Source: a bacterium
Lineage (GTDB): Bacteria > Acidobacteriota > Thermoanaerobaculia > Multivoradales > J023
DNA: 64,000 nt
NCBI GenBank assembly: GCA_024226315.1
Contig: JAAELT010000420.1
Location: 62,001 to 126,000 of the forward strand
Direction: 5' to 3'
The notes below the pieces were generated by a model, which did not search any database, had not been told where the DNA came from, and saw only the letters and a program-made list of their open reading frames with translations. Positions 34,650 through 42,717 of the stretch are shown piece by piece. The translations under genes were made by a program, and so were the position numbers. Numbering within the stretch: position 1 is the stretch's first letter; each line of letters opens with the position of its first letter.

Positions 34650-36179
34650 ATGATCACCCGGTCTGGAAGGTCTGGGCCGTTGGCTTTTCTCGCCACGCTC
34701 GCCGGCGTCAAGCTGCTGCTGCATCTCGCGACCCACCACCGCTATGGCTACGAGCGCGACGAGCTCTATTTCATCGCCTGCGCGAAGCGGCTCGCCTGGG
34801 GCTACGTCGACCACCCGCCGCTGGTCCCGTGGATCACACGGCTGGCGGGCGAGGTCTTCGACTATTCCCTGCTCGGTCTGCGCCTCTTCCCGATCCTCGC
34901 CCTGACCGGGGCATTGATTCTGACCGCCGCCATGGCGCGAAGGCTCGGTGGCGGCCCCTGGGCGCAGGGTCTGGCCGCGCTCTCGTTCCTGATCGCGCCC
35001 CTGTACCTTCGCCTCGGGACGTTTCTCAACATCCCGAGCTTCGAGGTGTTCTTCTGGACGCTGCTGAGCTGGCTGCTGACGGTTCTGCTGCGGGAAGACC
35101 GTCCCCGGCTCTGGCTGTGGATCGGTGCCGTGGCGGGCCTCGGGTTGCTCAACAAGCACAGCATGCTGCTGTTCGGGTTTGCCCTGGCGGTGGGCCTCCT
35201 GCTGACCCCCGCCCGTGCCTATCTGAGGAGCCGGTGGCTGTGGCTGGGCGGCGCGGTCGCCGGGATCGTGTTCTCGCCCAACCTCGTCTGGCAGTGGGAG
35301 CACGGCTTTCCGACGCTCGAGTTCGTCCGCAACCTGAACCGCGACGTCATGGGCCAGGTCTCGGCGACCGACTTCCTGCTGGGTCAAGTGCTCTACATGC
35401 ATCCCCTGCTGGTGCCGGTCTGGCTGTCCGGGCTGGCCTGGTACCTGTTCGCGGCCGCGGGCCGGCCTTTTCGGCTGCTGGGATGGATCTTCGTCGTCAC
35501 GGTGACGGTGCTGCTGCTCACCAGGAGCAAGGTCTACTACCTGGCGCCGGCCTTCCCGATGCTGATGGCCGCCGGCGCCGTGGCGATCGAGCAATGGCTC
35601 GCGAGGCGGCACCGCCGCTGGCCGAGGGCGGCGATTCCGGGGCTGCTGGCCGCCGGGGGTCTCGTCTTCCTGCCTCTCGCCCTGCCGATCCTGCCGATCG
35701 AGACCCTGGATCGGGCCATCCCGCGGGTCACTTTCGGCCTGGTCGAGGATCCCTTCGAGCTGACGGAGCACTTTCACAAGGAGCTCGGTTGGGAGAACCA
35801 GGCCGCGACCGTCGCGCGCGTCTACCACTCTCTGCCCGAGGCGGACCGGGCCCGGGCCGCCATCCTCGCGGGCAACTACGGCGAGGCCGGGGCGATCGAC
35901 TTCTTCGGCCCGGAGCTCGGTCTGCCGCCGGCGATCAGCGGCCACTACAGCTATTACGTGTGGGGGCCAGGGGAGGCCAGTGGCGAGGTCTTGATTGCGT
36001 TCGGCGTGCCGCGCGACGTTCTCGCCGAGATCTTCGGACGCATCGAGGAAGTCGCCAGGATCCATCATCCCCAGGCGCTGCCGGTGGAGAACGATCTGCC
36101 GGTTCTCCTTTGCACGCAACCCCGAATGCCGTTGGCGGACGCATGGCCGCGGCTGCGTTTTTTTGCGAGGATCAACTGA
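34650..36179 (+). CDS. GT39-family membrane glycosyltransferase (ArnT/PMT-like)
   Basis: 509 residues with ten or more hydrophobic helices. The N-terminal loop RYGYERDELYFIACAKRLAW followed by GYVDHPPLVPW carries the Asp/Glu pair that marks catalytic residues in GT39 enzymes. The C-terminal 130 residues are soluble. These enzymes use polyprenyl-phosphate sugars to glycosylate lipids or proteins on the outer face of the inner membrane. Acceptor and donor cannot be read from the sequence. It stands alone on the plus strand and converges on the sensor kinase gene across a 169-bp gap that shows nothing further. Confidence 0.87.
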   Translation: MITRSGRSGPLAFLATLAGVKLLLHLATHHRYGYERDELYFIACAKRLAWGYVDHPPLVPWITRLAGEVFDYSLLGLRLFPILALTGALILTAAMARRLGGGPWAQGLAALSFLIAPLYLRLGTFLNIPSFEVFFWTLLSWLLTVLLREDRPRLWLWIGAVAGLGLLNKHSMLLFGFALAVGLLLTPARAYLRSRWLWLGGAVAGIVFSPNLVWQWEHGFPTLEFVRNLNRDVMGQVSATDFLLGQVLYMHPLLVPVWLSGLAWYLFAAAGRPFRLLGWIFVVTVTVLLLTRSKVYYLAPAFPMLMAAGAVAIEQWLARRHRRWPRAAIPGLLAAGGLVFLPLALPILPIETLDRAIPRVTFGLVEDPFELTEHFHKELGWENQAATVARVYHSLPEADRARAAILAGNYGEAGAIDFFGPELGLPPAISGHYSYYVWGPGEASGEVLIAFGVPRDVLAEIFGRIEEVARIHHPQALPVENDLPVLLCTQPRMPLADAWPRLRFFARIN

Positions 36180-36348
36180 GCGTTCTTTCTGAACCTGCGC
36201 GGCCTCAATGCCCGCGTCGTTCGACCCGGGGAGATCCGAGTGGGCGACGTGGCCGCGAGTCAGGATCGGAAGAGCCAGTAAGGTGGTCGACCAGAGCACG
36301 GCAAACCTCGAGAGTGACGCAGGTATGACCGCGGTGTTTCACTGTGCC

Positions 36349-39300
36349 TCAATGACGGGATACGGCTGGTTTTTGATCTTTGAGGGTCGCTCGGTTCTTT
36401 GCTTCGGGAAGGGTGAAACAGAACGCGGAACCTCGGCCACGGCCCTCCGATTCGACCCAGATACGGCCACCATGGGCGTCGACGATCCGCTTGACGAGGG
36501 CGAGGCCGATCCCCGTGCCCTCGCTCTGTTCGTCCAGGCGGGCGAAAAGACCGAAGATCTTCTCGTGGTCGTCGGGAGCGATTCCCATGCCGTTGTCGCG
36601 GACGTAGACCACGGCCTCGTCCGCTCCTCTCCGGACGCCGATCTCCACTAGCGGCCGGGGCTGGTCGCCCATGTACTTGACGGCATTCTCGACCAGATTC
36701 TGAAGTACCTCCAGAAGGCGTGGCGGATCGCCTGAGACCACCGGTAGGCCGGGGAAGATCTCGAGCTCGGTCCCGCGTTCGGCGATCGGGCCGGCGACCC
36801 GAGCCACCGCCTCGTGCGCCACCTCCACCAGAGCAACCTCCCGCGGCCGGTTGATCACCCGGCCGATCCGCGACAGCTCGAGGAGATCGTCCAGGAGCTC
36901 GCCCATCTTCGCCGCCGCGTCGTCGATCCGCTCAAGGTCTTGCTCCATGGTGTCGCCCTCTCCCGCCGCCGCTTTCGCCTTCAACAGGCCGGCGAATCCC
37001 CGGATCGTCACCAGGGGACTCTTCAAGTCGTGGGAGACGGTGTAGGTGAACCGCTCGAGCTCTTCGTTCTTGGCCTTCACCTCGGCGTTCTTGGCTTCGA
37101 GCTCGGCGACGAACCGTTGCCGTTGCTGATCCAGCTCCTCCAGAGCCTGATTGCGCCGCGAGATCCGCCGGTTGCGCCACTGGCTGATGCCTCCGCCCAG
37201 GACGAGGCTCAAACCGAAGAAGCTGGCGACGATGAAGATCAGGGTCTGGTAGAAACGCGGCTCGAGATGGAACGTGAGCTGCGCTCCCGTCTCGCTCCAC
37301 ACCCCGTCCTCGTTGGCCGCGGTCACGCGAAACCGATACGCTCCCGGAGCGAGGTTCGTGTAGTAGGCCACCCGCCGCGTGCCGGCGTCGATCCATTGCT
37401 CGTCGTAGCCGTCGAGCCGGTACTTGAAACGCACCTCTTCGGGCTTGCTGAAACTCACACCCGTGAAGTGGAGCTCGAGCTCTCCTCGGCCGGGCGGTAG
37501 GTTCAGCCGCGAGAGGCGGGTGGCGGGCTCGCTCGAGGCCGGCTCGCCGTCGACGACGACCCGCTCGATGATCACCTCCGGAGGAATCGGGTTGCCGCGG
37601 ATCGAGCTCGGCTCGATGCTCACCAGGCCGCCGACGGTGGGAAACAAGATTTCGCCATCGCGGCTCTTGAAGCCGGCTGGCTGTGCGCCTCCCAGGCCGG
37701 CGTAGCTGGTCATGCCATCCAGGCTGTTGAAGAGCCTGGCATGGAGCTCCGCGACCGCGCCGCGGGCATGATCGTCGAGCTGCTTCTTGGCGACACGGGC
37801 GATGCCCAGATCCAGGAGCAGCCACAGGTGGGCCTGGTCGTCCTCGACGATCTGGTAGATCGTCGAGCTCGGGAGACCGTCTTCGCTGGAGTAGGAGACG
37901 AACTCTCCCTGCCGATAACGCAGCAGACCGTTCGCCCAGGTGCCGATCCACAAGGTGCCTTCACTGTCCTCGTAGAAAGTGGTTGCACTGACGCTAGGGA
38001 GCTGCCTGCTGGTGACCTCTGCGTCTTTCAGCTCCGCGTCCGGGCCCAGGCTGAGCTTCGCCAGCCCGCCGTTGGTGCCGATCCAGAGGTCGTGGCGGCG
38101 ATCTTCGAAGAGCGCCCAGACGGTGTTGTGCGGCAGCCCCTGGGACATACTGAAGGTGACGATCCGGTCCGCATCGAGGGCGAGGAGGCCGGCGGATTCC
38201 GTTCCGAGCCACAGCCGGCCTCGCCGGTCCTCCTCGATGACGTAGACCTCGGGGAAATAGGGTAGGCTGAGCTCACTGACGTCGGGGGTGGCGAAACGGC
38301 CCCCCTGCCCCCACTGGTCCCCCTCCGGAGGAACCCACCAGCTCCAGCCGGCGTCGGTTCCGACGACGAGGCTGGCGTCGCGGCGCTGGTGTATCGAGTT
38401 CACGACGTTACTCGCGAGGCCGTCGTCGGTGGTATAGGTGACAGACCCGCCGCTCTCGAGTCGGGTGAGCCCGCTACCCCGTGTGCCGATCCAGAGGTTG
38501 CCCTCCCGATCCCCGTAGACCGTCGCCACCCGATCGTTGGGCAGACCCCAGCGGGTGCTATCGGTGGTGATGGGGGTGTCACGCAAACGAGTGAGCCCGA
38601 GCCCGTAGGAGCCGATCCAGAGGTTTCCCTCCCGGTCTTCGAGGATGCCTTCCAGAGAGCCGGTCGACAGCTCGGCTCGTTGCTCGAAGACGAGCGGTCC
38701 CCCCGAAGGGGTCCCCGGTTTCGCGGTGCCCGAAGGCGAGCCCAGCCGCACCAGGCCACCGCCCAGGGTGGCGAGCCAGAGATTGCCATCCCGGTCGGCC
38801 TGGATGGTCTCCAGGTCGGCACCCGGAAGACCGTGCTCGGTGGTGTAGGAGACGAACGATCCGCCGTCGAGCCGCGACAGGCCGCCGCCCGTGCCGACCC
38901 AGAGGTTACCTTCCAGGTCCTCACCGAGCGTCACGATCTCGTCGTCGCCGAGGCCGTCCCGGGTGGTGTAGGTACGGATCGTCCCGTCCTGGAGCCGGTG
39001 GAGGCCGCTGGCGGTAGCGATCCACAAACCGCCGGCACGGTCCTCGTGGAGGTCCCAGACGAGCTCTGCCGCCAGTCCTTCGCGCGCGGTGTAACTCGTC
39101 CATCGATCGTCCCGCGACGTCCCCTGGGGCAACGAGGGGGAGAGCTGCAGTCGCGCCAGCCCGTTCTCGGTGCCGATCCACAAGCTGCCGTCGCGGCTCT
39201 GCTCGAGCACCCACACCCGATCGTCCAGCAGTCCCTCTCGGGTGGTGTACCTCGTCCACTCGCCGTCCCTGAGCCGGATCAGCCCGCCGCCGTAGGTGCC

Positions 39301-39687
39301 GACCCACAGGCTTCCATCCGGACCTTCCGCGAGGTCGTAAATCGTGTCGTTCGTCATCGCCGGGGTATTGCCGGCGTTGAAGACGGTGAACCGCACGCCA
39401 TCGAATCGGGCCAGCCCGGCGTAGGTGGCGAGCCAGAGGTAACCGTCAGCGGTCTGGAGGATTGCCCACACGCTGCTGTTCGGTAGTCCTTCGTCGGCTC
39501 CCCAGACGTCCAGCTGGTACTGGTCGACAGCTTTGCCGGGAGTGAGCGCCTGGAGCGGTGTTGTCCACAGCAGGAGCCCGATCACCAGGGCCGCGAACCG
39601 GTCTGCACGCCCCCGTTCTCGTAGACGGTCCCGGTTTGCACGGATCCACTCCTGCCCGATCCCCTCTCGATGAATCCTTCTGGGCAC
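36349..39687 (-). CDS. Two-component propeller sensor histidine kinase
   Basis: 1,112 residues from a GTG at 39687; no good ribosome site was found, so the start is uncertain. A signal/anchor helix lies at 30-48. Then come about a dozen 'two-component regulator propeller' repeats (for example DGSLWVGTYGGGLIRLRDGE, EGNLWVGTGGGLSRLDGG). A Y_Y_Y domain (FKYRLDGYDEQWIDAGTRRV), a membrane helix, a coiled coil and a HisKA-HATPase kinase follow. The phosphorylatable His is 886 in YTVSHDLKSPL. The N box (NLVENAVKY) and G boxes (DNGMGIA, GTGIGLAL) are intact. There is no receiver or DNA-binding domain and no response regulator next to it, so it is an orphan kinase. It probably senses an extracellular ligand, often a glycan in relatives. 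Confidence 0.9.
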   Translation of the reverse strand: MPRRIHREGIGQEWIRANRDRLRERGRADRFAALVIGLLLWTTPLQALTPGKAVDQYQLDVWGADEGLPNSSVWAILQTADGYLWLATYAGLARFDGVRFTVFNAGNTPAMTNDTIYDLAEGPDGSLWVGTYGGGLIRLRDGEWTRYTTREGLLDDRVWVLEQSRDGSLWIGTENGLARLQLSPSLPQGTSRDDRWTSYTAREGLAAELVWDLHEDRAGGLWIATASGLHRLQDGTIRTYTTRDGLGDDEIVTLGEDLEGNLWVGTGGGLSRLDGGSFVSYTTEHGLPGADLETIQADRDGNLWLATLGGGLVRLGSPSGTAKPGTPSGGPLVFEQRAELSTGSLEGILEDREGNLWIGSYGLGLTRLRDTPITTDSTRWGLPNDRVATVYGDREGNLWIGTRGSGLTRLESGGSVTYTTDDGLASNVVNSIHQRRDASLVVGTDAGWSWWVPPEGDQWGQGGRFATPDVSELSLPYFPEVYVIEEDRRGRLWLGTESAGLLALDADRIVTFSMSQGLPHNTVWALFEDRRHDLWIGTNGGLAKLSLGPDAELKDAEVTSRQLPSVSATTFYEDSEGTLWIGTWANGLLRYRQGEFVSYSSEDGLPSSTIYQIVEDDQAHLWLLLDLGIARVAKKQLDDHARGAVAELHARLFNSLDGMTSYAGLGGAQPAGFKSRDGEILFPTVGGLVSIEPSSIRGNPIPPEVIIERVVVDGEPASSEPATRLSRLNLPPGRGELELHFTGVSFSKPEEVRFKYRLDGYDEQWIDAGTRRVAYYTNLAPGAYRFRVTAANEDGVWSETGAQLTFHLEPRFYQTLIFIVASFFGLSLVLGGGISQWRNRRISRRNQALEELDQQRQRFVAELEAKNAEVKAKNEELERFTYTVSHDLKSPLVTIRGFAGLLKAKAAAGEGDTMEQDLERIDDAAAKMGELLDDLLELSRIGRVINRPREVALVEVAHEAVARVAGPIAERGTELEIFPGLPVVSGDPPRLLEVLQNLVENAVKYMGDQPRPLVEIGVRRGADEAVVYVRDNGMGIAPDDHEKIFGLFARLDEQSEGTGIGLALVKRIVDAHGGRIWVESEGRGRGSAFCFTLPEAKNRATLKDQKPAVSRH

Positions 39688-40033
39688 TCAGGCAATTCTA
39701 CATCCTACATCTCGATCCACATTACGATTCTCAGACGAGAGTCCTCGTTGTCGCGGAGCTCTCTCTGTTGATCAAAAAAGTCCCCCATGTGCCGGATCCA
39801 CTGGGTAGTGTCGTCCAGACGGCGGACCCGGTCTCGAAACCGACCCGTTGGTCAGCCGGAGAACAGCCGGGAAGACAATGTAGAGACGACGTGCTAAGCT
39901 CCGCCAACCCTGAGCCCTCCGAGCGCCGCTCATCCCGGGCTTCCCGACATCTTTCGGTCCGCCGCGATCCGCGAGGAACGCCCATGCGCCGCTCATCCGG
40001 TCGACGTATCCCGCAACCTAGGAGAATGCAGCC
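39688..40033. other. Divergent promoter region
   Basis: 346 bp between the kinase and subtilisin starts. It contains no ORF with coding character. A 13-bp direct repeat, GCGCCGCTCATCC, occurs near 39924 and 39987, upstream of the subtilisin gene; its role is unknown. Confidence 0.4.
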
Positions 40034-41464
40034 GTGAACTTCAAGAGAATCGTACTCGTCGCCATCGCCCTGCTGGTCGCAGCCCAGAGTCTGTCCGCCG
40101 CCGAGACGCGGGAGATCCTCGGCCGGGAATACGAACAGAAGGCCGGCGGCTGGGTGCAGAAGGCTCCGGGCGGCCGGGAGTACCCGGTCAATCCGCAGGT
40201 GATCACGGTCAAGTTTCAGGCGGCCGACCGCGCCGCCCAGGAGGCGCTCCACGACAGCCTCGGTGCGAAGGAGCTGCGCCGGGCGATCACCGGATTCATC
40301 GACGTCGAGATCGCCCGCGGGCAGGACGTGTTCGTGGCGATCGACGCCTACATGGCCTCGGGCGCGGTCGAAATCGCCGAGCCGAATACGTTCGGCACCT
40401 ACGCTGTGATGCCGAACGACACCAGCTATGGCACCCAGTGGTACCCGGCCAACGTGGACGCGGAGGAGGCCTGGGACGTCACCACCGGCTCGCCGGACGT
40501 GATCATCGCGGTCCTCGACTCGGGTACGGAGTTCTCTCACGAGGACCTCGGACTCGGCACCGACGGCTATCAGAACATCTGGCTCAACGACGCCGAGGAC
40601 GCCTGGAGCAGCCCGGACAACCCGGCCACCGGCAACGGCGTCGACGACGATCTCAACGGATATATCGATGACTGGAAGGGCTATGACTTTTCGACCGGCG
40701 ACAACGACAGCAGCGGGTCGTTCTTCCACGGTACCGCGGTGGCCGGCGTGGCCGCGGCCAAGACCAACAACGCGCAGGGCGTGGCAGGCATCGCCGGAGG
40801 CTTCGGCGCGGCGGGTTCCCGGGTCATGATTGCCGGGGTCGGCGACTCTTTCCCTGACGGCGCGGCGATCGATGACGCGATTCTCTACGCCGGTGAGCAC
40901 GGCGCACACATCGTTCAGCTCAGCCTGACGGTCGGGCAGACCGCGTCGATCGACGCGGCGCTGCAGATGGGCCACGACACCTACGGCATGACGATCATCT
41001 GCGCCTCGGGCAACAATTTTTCGACCAGCGTCGGTTACCCGTCCGTGGATTCCCACGTCATCGCGGTGGGCGCCACCAACCAGTCGGACCTGCGGGAGCC
41101 GTTCTCCAACCACGGCCCCGACCTCGAGATCTCGGCCCCCGGCACCGAGATCTTCGCGCTCGACTTGAACGACGGCTACGGGGAGACCAGCGGCACCTCG
41201 TTCTCCGCGCCGCTGACCTCGGGCGTGGTGGCCCTCATGCTGTCGGCCAATCCCGCCTTGACGAACGTCGAGATCCGCCAAATCCTGCACGACACCGCCG
41301 ACAAGGTGGGCGGCTACGACTACGACTGGAACGCCGGCATGCCCGGCCACTCCTTCGAGCTTGGCTACGGCAAGGTCAACGCCGACGCCGCGGTGCAGGC
41401 GGCCAACACCGGGTCGATTTTTACCGACGGTTTCGAGAGCGGCGACACCACGGCCTGGCAGTAA
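40034..41464 (+). CDS. Secreted subtilisin-like (S8) serine protease with DGFESGDT tail
   Basis: 476 residues from a GTG at 40034, with AGGAG about 10 bases upstream. A signal peptide (IVLVAIALLVAAQSLSA) is followed by an inhibitor-like propeptide (about 50-125). The S8 catalytic domain carries Asp162 (AVLDSGTEFSHEDL), His232 (FFHGTAVAGVAA), oxyanion Asn327 (CASGNN) and Ser389 (SGTSFSAPL). The triad is complete, so it should be active outside the cell. The chain ends SIFTDGFESGDTTAWQ, shared with the proteins at 6689 and 23426 and possibly a sorting or anchoring signal. It is divergent from the sensor kinase, with its own promoter region. Confidence 0.92.
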   Translation: MNFKRIVLVAIALLVAAQSLSAAETREILGREYEQKAGGWVQKAPGGREYPVNPQVITVKFQAADRAAQEALHDSLGAKELRRAITGFIDVEIARGQDVFVAIDAYMASGAVEIAEPNTFGTYAVMPNDTSYGTQWYPANVDAEEAWDVTTGSPDVIIAVLDSGTEFSHEDLGLGTDGYQNIWLNDAEDAWSSPDNPATGNGVDDDLNGYIDDWKGYDFSTGDNDSSGSFFHGTAVAGVAAAKTNNAQGVAGIAGGFGAAGSRVMIAGVGDSFPDGAAIDDAILYAGEHGAHIVQLSLTVGQTASIDAALQMGHDTYGMTIICASGNNFSTSVGYPSVDSHVIAVGATNQSDLREPFSNHGPDLEISAPGTEIFALDLNDGYGETSGTSFSAPLTSGVVALMLSANPALTNVEIRQILHDTADKVGGYDYDWNAGMPGHSFELGYGKVNADAAVQAANTGSIFTDGFESGDTTAWQ

Positions 41465-41475
41465 GGGCGGGCCGC

Positions 41476-42624
41476 TCAGCTCAGCTCGGCGAGGATTTCC
41501 AGGTAGCTCGCGGTCGTCATCGGCCGCGGGTTGGAGCCGTTGGAGCCGTTGCGCTCGGCCATCTCGGCGATCGTCGGGTGATCGCCCGGGTCGATGCCGA
41601 AGGAGCTGAAGGGCGGAATCTCGAGCCGGCGGGTCAGGTCTTCGATTCGTTCGAGAAAGCGCTCGGCGCGTTCTGATGCCGGGCGCCGGGTGTCGTCGCC
41701 GGGGCGGACGACGCCGTAAAGCTCGGCCAGCCGCCGCTCGGCGAAGGCCTGGTGGTGGCGCATTACCGGCGCCAGCAGGATGGCGTTGGCCAGGCCGTGA
41801 GGTACGTCGTACATGCCGCCGAGTGACTCGGAGAGGCAGTGCACGCCCGCGACGTCGGCGTTGCCGAAGGCCAGGCCGGCGACCGTCGAGGCGCGCATCA
41901 CGGCCTCGCGAGCCTCCGCGTCGTTCGCGACGTCCGCGACCGCCCGCTCCAGATACTCGAACAACAAGGCGATCGCCTTCTCGGCCAGGGCGTCCGACAC
42001 CGGGTTGGCGAGCGTGCAGGTGGTCGCCTCGACCGCGTGGGTCAGCGTGTCGACGCCGGTCCATGCGACCAGGTCGCGCGGCAGGGTGGCGATCAGGTCG
42101 GCGTCGACGAGGGCCTGGTCCGGGAACATGGTCTCGCCCTTGACGCTGATTTTGCGCCGCGACTCCTCGTGGCTCAGCACCGACACCCAGGTCACCTCCG
42201 AGCCGGTGCCGCAAGTGGTGGGGATCGCGATCATCGGCAGCGGTGGCTCGGGGTAGAGGCTGGGACCCTCGAAGTCCTCGGGCGTGCCCTCGTTGGTCGC
42301 CAGCATCGCCGCCGCCTTGGCGGCGTCGAGCACACTGCCGCCGCCCAGGGCGACGACGCCTTCGAGATCGTACTCGGCGATCAGCTCGGCGATCCTCACC
42401 GCGGTGGTCGTTCGCGGATTGGGCTCGACGGCGTCGAAGATTTGCCGTTGGACGCCGCCTCCGAGAAGGAAATGGCCGATCTCCTCCGGCCAGGGCGTGG
42501 CCCGTAGACCTGGGTCGATTACCAGGACGACGCGCTCGAGACCGAGGGCCGCCGTCACCTCGCCAAGCCTGGCGCGGCAGCCCGGTGCGATGTGAACCCG
42601 GGTGGGCATGCGATAACCGATCAT
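41476..42624 (-). CDS. Iron-containing alcohol dehydrogenase family
   Basis: 382 residues from the ATG at 42624, which has AAGGAG 7 bases upstream; the much longer frame to 43785 is antisense to the S9 peptidase. The NAD-binding part shows GVVALGGGSVLDAAKAAAML, and the metal site is formed by DTLTHAVEA, GVHCLSESLGG and DVPHGLANAILL, which supply the Asp and His ligands of this family. Members oxidise primary alcohols, diols, lactaldehyde or act as maleylacetate reductases; the substrate cannot be told. It converges on the subtilisin gene (11-bp gap) and is divergent from the S9 gene. Confidence 0.9.
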   Translation of the reverse strand: MIGYRMPTRVHIAPGCRARLGEVTAALGLERVVLVIDPGLRATPWPEEIGHFLLGGGVQRQIFDAVEPNPRTTTAVRIAELIAEYDLEGVVALGGGSVLDAAKAAAMLATNEGTPEDFEGPSLYPEPPLPMIAIPTTCGTGSEVTWVSVLSHEESRRKISVKGETMFPDQALVDADLIATLPRDLVAWTGVDTLTHAVEATTCTLANPVSDALAEKAIALLFEYLERAVADVANDAEAREAVMRASTVAGLAFGNADVAGVHCLSESLGGMYDVPHGLANAILLAPVMRHHQAFAERRLAELYGVVRPGDDTRRPASERAERFLERIEDLTRRLEIPPFSSFGIDPGDHPTIAEMAERNGSNGSNPRPMTTASYLEILAELS

Positions 42625-42717
42625 CTTCTGCTCCTTGACGCCTTGAAGGGCTGACTTTAACCTCGCGGCTGGCGCGTTTCCAGCGCGCTCCATCATCATC
42701 AGCCAGGGGGTCGAGTC

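Noticed and set aside
34602..36299. 565-residue minus-strand frame
   Set aside because: It is antisense to the GT39 gene and rich in Gln/Arg/Pro as a frame shadow; the plus strand has clear membrane helices and catalytic loop.
39731..42214. 827-residue minus-strand frame
   Set aside because: It is antisense to the subtilisin gene and overlaps the alcohol dehydrogenase in another frame; composition is arginine-rich shadow.
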